Below, piece after piece: positions 1 through 8,602 of a stretch of 56,468 nucleotides of DNA; position 1 is the first letter of the stretch; every line of letters begins with the position of its first letter. Made by a program: the position numbers and the translations under genes. The stretch is from Candidatus Cloacimonadota bacterium. GTDB taxonomy: Bacteria > Cloacimonadota > Cloacimonadia > Cloacimonadales > TCS61. A model generated the notes under the pieces. That model saw nothing but the letters and a program-made list of their open reading frames with translations, ran no database searches and was not told the DNA's origin. The stretch spans positions 1 to 56,468 of the forward strand of contig JAIPGP010000011.1 in the NCBI GenBank assembly GCA_021735645.1, written 5' to 3'.

Positions 1-39
1 CTTGTAAGGCAGGCGCTCTCCCAACTGTGCTAAACGCCC
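1..39 (-). tRNA. tRNA-Val(TAC), partial at window edge
   Basis: The reverse complement gives the 5' half of a tRNA: acceptor strand GGGCGTT, a D arm, and an anticodon arm with stem CCTGC and loop CTTACAA, so the anticodon is TAC (Val) with the normal T33. The 3' half lies outside the window. It is almost the same as the complete tRNA-Val next to it, but its D stem reads GCAC instead of GCTC, which puts an A12-A23 mismatch opposite GAGC. The identity is secure; whether the molecule is functional is not. Confidence 0.85.
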
Positions 40-55
40 TTTATAGGGTCAGATA

Positions 56-131
56 TGGTGGGCGTTGAGGGACTTGAACCCCCGACATCCTGCTTGTAGG
101 GCAGGCGCTCTCCCAACTGAGCTAAACGCCC
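56..131 (-). tRNA. tRNA-Val(TAC)
   Basis: This is a complete cloverleaf of 73 bases plus an encoded CCA (positions 56-58 on the plus strand). The acceptor stem is GGGCGTT/AACGCCC, the D stem GCTC/GAGC and the anticodon stem CCTGC/GCAGG. The loop reads CCTACAA, so the anticodon is TAC (Val), but the base before it is C33 where a T is nearly universal. The neighbouring partial copy has T33. The pair looks like a tandem duplication in which each copy carries its own deviation. Confidence 0.9.
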
Positions 132-162
132 ATATCTGATAAAATACCACTTATGAAATTTC

Positions 163-240
<78 letters not shown>

Positions 241-303
241 ACAAGTGAAAGACAGTAATTTGTTGCGGGAAATTAGTGTCAAGAATTTTTATCATATTAT
301 GTA

Positions 304-439
304 GATTAAACTTTTAGTTTAATTTCTCTAAATACTTAATCGGGGACGATTAAGTTAGATAATGCTTAATCGGGGACGATTAAGCTAAATGGGGAACAAT
401 TTTTGAATCGAGTTTAATGATTAATCGGGGACGATTAAT
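304..439. repeat. Three identical-core short palindromes plus a related hairpin
   Basis: The core TTAATC-GGGGAC-GATTAA occurs at 335-354, 365-384 and 420-439. Each is a 6-7 bp stem with the same six-base loop GGGGAC. A fourth inverted repeat, ATTAAAC-TTTTA-GTTTAAT, lies at 305-323. The last copy touches the stop codon of the beta-helix gene that ends at 440. No T tract follows on the minus strand, so these are not typical intrinsic terminators. They look like REP-type extragenic palindromes. Confidence 0.75.
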
Positions 440-3400
440 CTACTTGAGGAGAGTCAGCTTCTGCCTGCGTACATAATTATCTGTTTTCAGGGAGAGAAGA
501 TATATTCCTGAGCTGAGAGCATTATTATTGCTATCACAGCCATTCCAGGTGCGGGTATAATTGCCGGCAGGCAGAGTCTCATTAACGAGTACCCGCACAA
601 GCTGCCCTTTGATATTATATATTGTCAATTCAGTAGCTGCTTTTTCTGGTAGAGAGAAGTTGATTTTAGTAGAAGGATTAAAGGGATTGGGATAATTTTG
701 AATTTTGAGTTTTGAATTTTGAATTATCAATTCGTTAGTTTCCACTGGATCATATTCATAACAGCCCATATCGGGTGCAATACCAGAGTATTGCGTTTCA
801 TCCAGATCAACCAGCAGCAGATCATTGTATTCAAAGAAATCAATTCCGGCATCGATACAGGGAGAGTCTTCCTGGAGCTGAAAATCACTGTCCGGTATAG
901 AAACAAATTGGGGATCCAGACCAATATTTCCCTCTGTGATATTGAATATGCCCGTATTTCCATGAATAATTCCATTCGAGCCATCCTGGATATCAGAATA
1001 AACTAAGCAAAAAGTGTCAGTTTGGGAGGAGCCCAGAAAGTATATTTCCTCAGCGGTATTATCCCAGAAAATGTCATTTACCAGATAAATACTGGAATTA
1101 TCCCCGGCATGTATTCCAGAGCCTGATTGACCAGTATTGCCCGTTATAGTAGAATTTTGGATTAACACTGTGGAGTTATTTTCACAATAAATTCCGCCAC
1201 CAGACTGGAGAGCAAGATTATCAAAGACAAGGCAATTTGACATACTTAAATCTGATTCTATGCAATAGACTGCTCCACCTTTTCGCTCAGAATAATTACC
1301 TGAGATAGTAACGTTTTGTAGTATTACATTTGCATTTGTGCAGTTCAAAGCACCGCCATTCCGGGGTGCATAATTATTCTCGATCATCACATCGTGCAAA
1401 GTGGCACTGGCAGAATGAACAGCAATCCCCGCTCCATGAGGAGCATTATTATACTGCACTTTTACACTGCTAAGAAATGGCTCAGAACCATCATATATAA
1501 AAATTGCTCCGCCACTGCTAATGGGAACTGAATTATTCTGCAAGGTAACGTCATAGATATATGGACTGGAACGCCTGCAATAAATCCCCGCCCCTTCATG
1601 ATCATACCCGTTGATAATTTTCAGATTAGATAGAGTATTATTCACTGACCGATAGAAAGTTACTGCACAGGAATTGCTCTCTGCATCGAGTATGACACCA
1701 CCCTGAGGACTTCCTGTTAGAGTGACGTTATCAGGAAGTGCAATCGGGAAGAATTCTCCATTACTTGAATGACTGTAAGTTCCTGGAAGCAGGAAAATTG
1801 AGAGGGGATTAAGACTGTCTGCCTGAATAATAGAACAGGCATACTGGATAGTTTTCAGAGGTTCTAACTCGGTCAATCCACTGTTTGAATTGTCTCCCTC
1901 AGGTGATACATAGATATCCTGCTGTTGCTGCTGCTGCTGGTTGTTCAGGATATCAAACGTAAAGTTTTCAATTGGTACGGCATGATAATCGGTAGGCTCA
2001 AAAACAGTAAAAGTATCAACGATTATCGCAACAGGAATATTGGAACAAATATCAGCACCAACTGCGCGCTGGCTGGCATTATTTAGAAAAATATTGCTGC
2101 GGACATCAGGATCAAATAATAGCTCTGTCTCCACTGAGAGGTAAAGACCTCCTCCAGAATCATGGCAGGAATTATAGGCAATAGTTGCATCAGATAACTC
2201 CAGAACTGACTCCATTTCTATATAGATACCACCAGCATAGTACCCAAAAGCCTGATTATTCATAACTTCAACATTTTCGAGAAATAGATGAGAATTGTTC
2301 GATAGATAAATTCCCCCTGCTATATTTTCCGCAATGTTATTATTGATCTGCGAATTAGAAATATGAATCTCATCAGTAAATGCACTAATCCCCCCACCTG
2401 AAAGAGTAGCGTGATTATTCTCAATTACCAGGCTGTCCATAATAACGGAATCGCATCTGCTGATACCTATACCAGCGCCACTGCTTCCATAGTTTCCTGT
2501 TACAATAATATTATGAAGATAATACGATCCTAAGTTCAAAGACATTCCACATCCATTTTCTGAAAAACCACAATTACTAACTATAAGATCATACAATTCT
2601 GCGGTTGAATTTGAACAGCTAATACCAATAGGTACACGACCTGTACCATTGGTCAAAGTTATTCCAGAAACTGTGATATCGTGAGAATTGGTTATCCTTA
2701 ATACCCCTGCTTCACCATGAGCATTCAGAATAGTTACTTCTCTACCCGCACCAGCCAGCGATACATAAGGCGGCAAATTCACCGGGAAAAATTCATCATT
2801 AGATGGGGGACTATACTCACCTTCAGCAAGATAAATGGCATGTGGATTTTCACTACTGGCTGTGATTATTGAACAGGCATATTGAATTGTTTTTAAAGGT
2901 TCTTCCGGTAATTGTCCGCTATTGTTATTATCACCAGCAGGTGACACATAGAGATCAGCATCCACTTGCTCCTGGATTCCATGTAAGATATCAAAAGTAA
3001 AATTCTCAATTGGGTAAGCATGAAAATGAGTTGGGTTATTAACAGTAAATGTATCCACATAAACAGTAATTGGCTCAGTAGAACAAATTTCACTGCCACC
3101 ATAACGATTTTCCACATTATTCAAATAAATATTACAGCGATTTTCACTGCTGAATTCAATAGAATTTTCATTGCTGATTGCGCCCCCACCGCGTACTGCT
3201 GAATTACCAGTAAATGTTACCCCCTCCAAAAATCCTGACGCATAGAAAACATACAATCCCCCTCCTTCAACAGCAGAGTTAGCAATATAATTACCTCCTG
3301 AAATCGTCACTGTACCCGTATAAATATAACATCCTCCTCCCGGACTATCAGTTGAATTACCAATAAAATCTACATTATTCAAAACAGGATAACTTGTTTC

Positions 3401-3928
3401 ACTGTAAAATCCACCACCTCGTTCACCAAAATTGTTTTCAATCCTCAGATAGCTCAAGTTTGGGCTAGAATTTTTACAGTAAACTCCTCCTCCCATATCA
3501 GTTGCCATAGTCCCGGTAGCTATATTATTTTGTATAATTAGATGTGATAGGGTAGCATTTGAATAATCACAATAAATTCCTCCGCCATAATTTGACAGAC
3601 CATTCTGGATAGTGAAGCCTACCAGAGCAGGATGACTTATTCCCACGTCAACTATGCGAACTACACTTCCATTATTAGTTCCGTCAATAATAGTTTGCGA
3701 AATAAAACTTGTGTCCTGAGTTGTATAATAAAGTGAAGCAACTGTGATCCTTTTACTCAAGAAGTCTATATTCTCACAATACATTCCAGGAGAAACCAAG
3801 AGAACATCACTATCTGACATAATATCTATACCTTCTTGTATAGTTGGATAATCTGCAGGGACATAATAAGTAAATGCCATCAGACCAGATATCGATAACA
3901 ATGTCAGTAAAATTATTGGTATTTTCAT
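440..3928 (-). CDS. Giant right-handed beta-helix surface protein with T9SS-type sorting domain
   Basis: This 1162-residue protein has a signal peptide (about residues 1-18). Repeated beta-helix coils follow, rich in GGGIYC-like turns and N-V-x-I-x-x-N rungs. Two linkers with the pattern YVSPxGDN-NSG followed by PLKTIQYACSII (near residues 324 and 672) divide it into three modules. The last 85 residues form a type IX-style sorting domain (NPFNPST near its start, ending LTLLK). A run of seven Gln precedes the third module. The likely role is a cell-surface adhesin or polysaccharide-binding protein; no catalytic motif was identified. The start is supported by AGGAGG five bases upstream. It lies 21 bases downstream of a paralogue in the same direction. 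Confidence 0.85.
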   Translation of the reverse strand: MKIPIILLTLLSISGLMAFTYYVPADYPTIQEGIDIMSDSDVLLVSPGMYCENIDFLSKRITVASLYYTTQDTSFISQTIIDGTNNGSVVRIVDVGISHPALVGFTIQNGLSNYGGGIYCDYSNATLSHLIIQNNIATGTMATDMGGGVYCKNSSPNLSYLRIENNFGERGGGFYSETSYPVLNNVDFIGNSTDSPGGGCYIYTGTVTISGGNYIANSAVEGGGLYVFYASGFLEGVTFTGNSAVRGGGAISNENSIEFSSENRCNIYLNNVENRYGGSEICSTEPITVYVDTFTVNNPTHFHAYPIENFTFDILHGIQEQVDADLYVSPAGDNNNSGQLPEEPLKTIQYACSIITASSENPHAIYLAEGEYSPPSNDEFFPVNLPPYVSLAGAGREVTILNAHGEAGVLRITNSHDITVSGITLTNGTGRVPIGISCSNSTAELYDLIVSNCGFSENGCGMSLNLGSYYLHNIIVTGNYGSSGAGIGISRCDSVIMDSLVIENNHATLSGGGISAFTDEIHISNSQINNNIAENIAGGIYLSNNSHLFLENVEVMNNQAFGYYAGGIYIEMESVLELSDATIAYNSCHDSGGGLYLSVETELLFDPDVRSNIFLNNASQRAVGADICSNIPVAIIVDTFTVFEPTDYHAVPIENFTFDILNNQQQQQQQDIYVSPEGDNSNSGLTELEPLKTIQYACSIIQADSLNPLSIFLLPGTYSHSSNGEFFPIALPDNVTLTGSPQGGVILDAESNSCAVTFYRSVNNTLSNLKIINGYDHEGAGIYCRRSSPYIYDVTLQNNSVPISSGGAIFIYDGSEPFLSSVKVQYNNAPHGAGIAVHSASATLHDVMIENNYAPRNGGALNCTNANVILQNVTISGNYSERKGGAVYCIESDLSMSNCLVFDNLALQSGGGIYCENNSTVLIQNSTITGNTGQSGSGIHAGDNSSIYLVNDIFWDNTAEEIYFLGSSQTDTFCLVYSDIQDGSNGIIHGNTGIFNITEGNIGLDPQFVSIPDSDFQLQEDSPCIDAGIDFFEYNDLLLVDLDETQYSGIAPDMGCYEYDPVETNELIIQNSKLKIQNYPNPFNPSTKINFSLPEKAATELTIYNIKGQLVRVLVNETLPAGNYTRTWNGCDSNNNALSSGIYLLSLKTDNYVRRQKLTLLK

Positions 3929-3949
3929 AATGCCTCCTAATATGCTTTT

Positions 3950-6900
3950 TTATTTTAAAAGAGTAATCTTTTGTGTCCTGAAGGAATCATTGGTTTTCAG
4001 GAATAATAGATAAATGCCTGAGCTGAGGGCATTATTCTGCTTATCGCAGCCATTCCAGATGCGGGTATAATTGCCGGCAGGTAGAGTTTCATTAACGAGT
4101 ACCCGCACAAGCTGCCCTTTGATATTATATATTGTCAATTCAGTAGCTGCTGTTTCTGGTAGAGAGAAGTTGATTTTAGTAGAAGGATTAAAGGGATTCG
4201 GATAATTTTGAATTTTGAGTTCTGAATTTTGAATTATCAATTCGTTAGTTTCCACTGGATCATATTCATAACAGCCCATATCGGGTGCAATACCAGAGTA
4301 TTGCGTTTCATCCAGATCAACCAGCAGCAGATCATTGTATTCAAAGAAATCTATCCCGGTATCGATACAGGGAGAGTCTGACTGAAGCTGGAATTCATCA
4401 TTCTGAGGAGAGATAAAGAGCGGGTCCTGATTAATATTTTCCTCAGAAATATGAATTAAGCCAACACTTCCATGCACAATATTTTCAGTTCCGTCCTGGA
4501 CATTGGAATAAGTCAGGCAGAAAGTATCGGTGGGCAAGGTTCCGAAGAAGCGGACAACATCCGGTGAATTATCCCAGAAATTACAATTAACCGCATAGAG
4601 GCTGGAATTCAGAAAGGAATGAATAGCAGAGGAAGAATGGGCAGAATTATTGGTGAAAGTGGAATTAGAGATCACTACAATAGAATGATTATAACTACAG
4701 ATTCCAGCACCTACATCGAGTGCTATATTATCATAATACAGGCAGTTTGAGATAAGGAGTTCTGATTCTGCACAATAAATCCCACCGCCGAATTCAGCAG
4801 CGAAATTACCTCTGAAAATGGCATTATGAATACTTAAATCAGAATGAAAACCATAAATTCCACCGCCATAGTTTGAAGCTGCATTATTTTCTATGATCAC
4901 GTCCTGCAAAGTACCGCTGGAATTCCTCAAGAAAATGCCGCCACCACTAAAAGCGCTGTTATTTTGGACAATAACTTCGTGCATTATAACCTGAGAACTG
5001 TCTTTAATAACCATTGCTCCGCCATCACCATCATCTGCAGAATTACTCGACAGAGTAATATGATGTAACGAAGGATTAGAATTACTGCAAAATATCCCGG
5101 CACCTTCTGCAGCATAGCCATTAATGATCGTCAGATTTGAAATACTGTTATTTTTTGAGTTGAATAGCCTAAGAGCAGAGGAATTATTTTCAGCGTCGAG
5201 GATAACGTTTTCCTGAGAACTGCCGCGAAGAGAAACGTAATCGGGCAAAGAAACAGGGAAGTGCTCATCGTTTGCAGAATAGCTGTATATTCCATCCAGC
5301 AGGTTTATGGTAAGGGGATTGAGGCTGTCTGCCAGAATGATAGAGCAGGCACACTGTATAGTCTGTAAGGGCTCATCTTCTGAGAGTCCACTATTAGAAT
5401 TATTTCCTTCCGGAGACACATACAGGTCAGCAGCAGTCTGCTGCTGTTTACTGTTTTGGATGTCAAAGCTGAAATTTTCCAGAGGAGCAGTATGATATTC
5501 AGTGGGGTTCATAACAGTGAAAGTATCTACCATAACCTCAATGGGGATATCGGAGAAGATATCTGAGCCAAAAGCACGTAGCGATGAGTTATTTAGAAAG
5601 ACACTGCAGCGATCAATGGGGTCAAATACTATCCCTGCATCCGCGAAAGAGCAAATTCCACCTCCATACTGGCGGGAGGAATTGTAACTGATTGTTACAT
5701 TAGACAAACTGGTAACTGAATTAGAGTTAAGGAAAAGACCGCCTCCATTAATTTGAGCAAAATTATTTGTAATAAAAGAATTTGAAATATCAATTTCACT
5801 GCCACCTATGCTAATTCCACCGCCCGAAACATCAGCTTGATTGTTTTCTATTACCATATTATCCATAGAAATGGAATCTACATAGGAGAGTTGGATCCCC
5901 GCTCCCCGCGAAGCGGAGTTATTACTGATAGTCATATTACTAAGAGTATAATTTCCCATCAGAAGATAGATTCCTCCGCCGTCATTCGCCAGACAATTGT
6001 TTATCGCCAGATCGTTGAAATTTGCAAAGGAATCCAAACTATAAATCCCCGCACCTTCGCTATCTGTACCATTTATCAGTGTCAGGGAAGATAATGATAT
6101 ATTACTATTGTAATACAATCTAATAACCCCACTGATGTTTTGTGCATCTAAAACAGTAACATCCCTGCCTGCTCCCTGTAGAGACACATAGTCCGGAATT
6201 ATCACAGGAAAGGATTCTCCATTAGTATCAGGGCTGTATATTCCTTCAGCGAGGTGAATAGTATGGTAATCAAGGCTGTCAGCGAGAATTATGGAACAGG
6301 CATATTGAATAGTTAAAAGAGGATTTTCTGGAGATATGCCAGTATTGATATTATCACCATCAGGTGCCACATATAGGTCAGCATCCACCTGTTCCAGCAT
6401 TCCGTGCAATATATCAAAACTGAAATCTTCAATTGGCTGAGCGTGATAACTGGTGGGAGATAGAACTGTGAAGGTATCAGCAAAGACCGTAACATATTGC
6501 TGGGAATAAAAATCACTACCACCCCAGCGGTTTTCCACAATATTATGATAAATATTACAGCGATTTTCCATACTGAAATCCATAATAGATCTATTATAAA
6601 TACCGCCTCCTGAGTCAGTTGCGGAGTTATCAGTAAAAGTATCGCCTTCCAGGAAAGAATTATTGCAGAAGATATATAATCCACCGCCCAATTGGGCAGA
6701 ATTGCCTGTGAAACAGCTATTTCTGAGATTAACATTTCCGCCATTGATATATGCTCCGCCTCCGGACATGGAAGCCTGATTTTCGTCACATTCCAGGGCA
6801 TTTATTTCAAGGTCGCTATGAATACTGTATAATCCACCACCTGATTCACCGGAATTATTTACGACCTTGAGATAGCTCAAGCTGCCGCTAGAATTCCAGA

Positions 6901-7351
6901 GATATAATCCTCCCCCATAATAATCTATAAACCCACCCCCAACCTGATTATTCTTCACAACCAGATTAGATAATTCAATATCAGAAAGAGGACAATATAT
7001 TCCCCCGCCTGATTGAGCATGACCATTCTGGATGGTTAACCCACTCAGAACAGCAGTTCCTTGCTCAACTCCTTCAATAGTAACCACACTGCCAGCATTA
7101 CTGCCATCGATGATAGTCTGCGAGATATAGCAGGTATCCTGAGTTGTGTAATAAAGTGAAGCAACTGTAATATTTTTGCCCAGATAATCAATGTTTTCGT
7201 GATAAACACCTGGTGAAACCAGCAGAGTATCGCCATTTTCAATATTATCAATCCCGCTCTGAATTTCAAGATAATCAGAGGGAACATAATAAGTCTCAGC
7301 AGCCAGTCCAGTTATCATTAACAATGTCAGTATAATTATTTGTATCCTCAT
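3950..7351 (-). CDS. Giant right-handed beta-helix surface protein with T9SS-type sorting domain (paralogue)
   Basis: This is a tandem paralogue of the next gene, with the same architecture: signal peptide, three beta-helix modules joined by YVxPxGxN linkers (near residues 325 and 642), and a C-terminal sorting domain. I chose the start at 7351 (MRIQIIIL) because GGGAGG lies just upstream; an in-frame ATG six codons earlier has no such site. The DNA for the C-terminal region (4051-4341) differs from that of its neighbour (541-831) at only 6 positions, while the helical parts have diverged strongly. The function is inferred to be surface display; the ligand is unknown. Confidence 0.85.
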   Translation of the reverse strand: MRIQIIILTLLMITGLAAETYYVPSDYLEIQSGIDNIENGDTLLVSPGVYHENIDYLGKNITVASLYYTTQDTCYISQTIIDGSNAGSVVTIEGVEQGTAVLSGLTIQNGHAQSGGGIYCPLSDIELSNLVVKNNQVGGGFIDYYGGGLYLWNSSGSLSYLKVVNNSGESGGGLYSIHSDLEINALECDENQASMSGGGAYINGGNVNLRNSCFTGNSAQLGGGLYIFCNNSFLEGDTFTDNSATDSGGGIYNRSIMDFSMENRCNIYHNIVENRWGGSDFYSQQYVTVFADTFTVLSPTSYHAQPIEDFSFDILHGMLEQVDADLYVAPDGDNINTGISPENPLLTIQYACSIILADSLDYHTIHLAEGIYSPDTNGESFPVIIPDYVSLQGAGRDVTVLDAQNISGVIRLYYNSNISLSSLTLINGTDSEGAGIYSLDSFANFNDLAINNCLANDGGGIYLLMGNYTLSNMTISNNSASRGAGIQLSYVDSISMDNMVIENNQADVSGGGISIGGSEIDISNSFITNNFAQINGGGLFLNSNSVTSLSNVTISYNSSRQYGGGICSFADAGIVFDPIDRCSVFLNNSSLRAFGSDIFSDIPIEVMVDTFTVMNPTEYHTAPLENFSFDIQNSKQQQTAADLYVSPEGNNSNSGLSEDEPLQTIQCACSIILADSLNPLTINLLDGIYSYSANDEHFPVSLPDYVSLRGSSQENVILDAENNSSALRLFNSKNNSISNLTIINGYAAEGAGIFCSNSNPSLHHITLSSNSADDGDGGAMVIKDSSQVIMHEVIVQNNSAFSGGGIFLRNSSGTLQDVIIENNAASNYGGGIYGFHSDLSIHNAIFRGNFAAEFGGGIYCAESELLISNCLYYDNIALDVGAGICSYNHSIVVISNSTFTNNSAHSSSAIHSFLNSSLYAVNCNFWDNSPDVVRFFGTLPTDTFCLTYSNVQDGTENIVHGSVGLIHISEENINQDPLFISPQNDEFQLQSDSPCIDTGIDFFEYNDLLLVDLDETQYSGIAPDMGCYEYDPVETNELIIQNSELKIQNYPNPFNPSTKINFSLPETAATELTIYNIKGQLVRVLVNETLPAGNYTRIWNGCDKQNNALSSGIYLLFLKTNDSFRTQKITLLK

Positions 7352-7458
7352 AAATCCTCCCGATATCATGTTTATCTATAGCATACAATATTTTAGCTGA
7401 TTCTCCTTTATATTGCATACTTTTTATTTTAAATATCTGCTCGTCAAGTAATTTCTCC

Positions 7459-7867
7459 TTTGTGGACAGTGGACTAAGTGGACTTAGTGGACGCAGAGGA
7501 CGTAGTGGACATGAAGGTAAAACCTTGCGGAGGTAGAAGACCGGCTATGCAAGCTCTGCAGGGGTAAACTCTCAGTACAGTTGGAATTTCTGGAGCTAAG
7601 TCATTCGTGCACCGCGGGTTATTATCAAGTGGAACGCAGATCACGACCTATCCAAACGATTCCAGCCTGATGCTCTTTCAGGTTGAAATTTTGCATAAAT
7701 TAGCTGACTGGTCGAAGTTTTTGCCTCATCTTCATCATTCTAAATAATCTCTTGTAAAGTCAACCATTGCGAAGGTTCAGCAACCATTCGAAGGTTTTAC
7801 CTTTATGTCCACTACGTCCTCTGCGTCCTCTGCGTCCACTTAGTCCACTACGTCCACTGTCCACAAA
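7459..7867. repeat. Long inverted repeat with arms built of GTGGAC-type 9-mers
   Basis: The left arm (7459-7526) and right arm (7791-7867) are reverse complements, apart from one extra 9-base unit and a few mismatches. Each arm starts with TTTGTGGACAGTGGAC, continues as a 9-base-period array of GTGGACnnA units, and ends with GGTAAAACCTT. The spacer of about 264 bases holds the partial MITE-like copy. The arms could form a long cruciform or RNA hairpin. No transposase or target-site duplication was identified. Confidence 0.75.
7583..7725 (+). repeat. Diverged partial copy of MITE-like repeat (copy A)
   Basis: The segment GCTAAGTCATTCGTGCACCG, then CAGATNACGACC, then CAGGTTGAAATTTTG and GACTGGTCGAAGTTTT, matches the same blocks in the copies at 23415-23766 and 27909-28216. 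It lacks their outer CTGGCATCCCC terminus and the right-hand inner inverted repeat, so it appears truncated or decayed. Confidence 0.65.
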
Positions 7868-8059
7868 AAAAAGAGAAGCCTGATTTCCTCAACACTGCCA
7901 TAATAAAGTCTATTTTGTCCATAGTATTAAAGAGAGCTAATCTGCTTTAGTGATTAAATTTATTGACAGAAATTGAGGGATAAAATTAATGATTTTGGAT
8001 TAGAAGGAAATTGGCTGTAGAAAAGCAGATGCAGTCACTATGGTTATAACAGATAGCGA

Positions 8060-8084
8060 GAAACCACTGCCTGACAGTGGTTTC
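8060..8084 (+). promoter_or_regulatory. Perfect hairpin in the rimP-nusA-infB operon leader
   Basis: GAAACCACTG and CAGTGGTTTC form an uninterrupted 10-bp stem around the five-base loop CCTGA, ending 20 bases before the rimP ATG. There is no T tract, so it is not a standard intrinsic terminator. Because it sits at the head of the nusA operon, a role as a leader structure or as a duplex operator is plausible but unproven. Confidence 0.5.
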
Positions 8085-8104
8085 GTCATATATTAGGGTA
8101 GGCT

Positions 8105-8602
8105 ATGCAGGAAAAAATTGAAAGTATTGTGAAAGAGGCATGTGCAGCACACGGTGTTGCCTTATATGACCTGGAGATGAAGCCCACGGTTCATGGCAGG
8201 CTGCTGCTGGTCTATGTTACCAGTCTTGGTGGTGTGAAAGTAAGTGACTGCCAGCGTATCAGTTGCAAGATCGAGCATCAGCTTGAGGAAGAGGATTTAG
8301 TGCAGGGCAAGTATATTCTGGAAGTTTCTTCTCCTGGTCTGGAGCGTGAACTGAAGAAGAAGAGTCATTTTGTGAGTGCAATCAATGAGCAGATCAAGCT
8401 GACTGTTCATGGAGAAGAGCAGAACAAGACCCTTGAGGGCAGGCTTCTGGAAGTTAATCCAGACCGGATCACACTTGAGTATGCAGATGGAGAGGAAGAA
8501 GAGGTATTATTGAGTAGAATCAAGAAAGCCAAGACGTTGTATGATTATAAGCAGGATTTAAAGAAGCCTGGAAAAGCTGATCAAAAGAAGGAGAAGGAAT
8601 GA
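8105..8602 (+). CDS. rimP: Ribosome maturation factor RimP
   Basis: At 165 residues this matches the usual RimP length and two-domain form: an N-terminal alpha/beta domain with the family signature around VSSPGLERELKKKSHF, then a C-terminal SH3-like barrel (about residues 90-150). RimP assists 30S subunit assembly in the cytoplasm. The C-terminal tail is very Lys-rich. It is the first gene of the conserved rimP-nusA-ylxR-infB cluster and overlaps nusA by four bases (ATGA), which indicates translational coupling. Confidence 0.95.
   Translation: MQEKIESIVKEACAAHGVALYDLEMKPTVHGRLLLVYVTSLGGVKVSDCQRISCKIEHQLEEEDLVQGKYILEVSSPGLERELKKKSHFVSAINEQIKLTVHGEEQNKTLEGRLLEVNPDRITLEYADGEEEEVLLSRIKKAKTLYDYKQDLKKPGKADQKKEKE

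Larger units (their letters stand above)
7352..8104. other. Repeat-rich divergent intergenic region
   Basis: This 753-base gap separates the leftward beta-helix pair from the rightward rimP operon, so it must hold promoters for both. It contains a long inverted repeat (arms 7459-7526 and 7791-7867), a diverged copy of the MITE-like repeat also seen near 23.5 and 28.1 kb (about 7583-7725), and a perfect 10-bp hairpin just before rimP. A TTGACA at 7963-7968 could be the -35 of the rimP promoter, but no convincing -10 was found. No gene is seen. Confidence 0.7.

Noticed and set aside
335-439. Three regularly appearing copies of an 18-base repeat as a mini-CRISPR array
   Set aside because: Spacings between copies are 10 and about 35 bases and not uniform, the repeat is too short, and no cas gene is in the window.
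420-439. Intrinsic terminator of the first beta-helix gene
   Set aside because: The hairpin is directly after the stop, but no T tract follows on the minus strand, and the same hairpin recurs twice beyond it.
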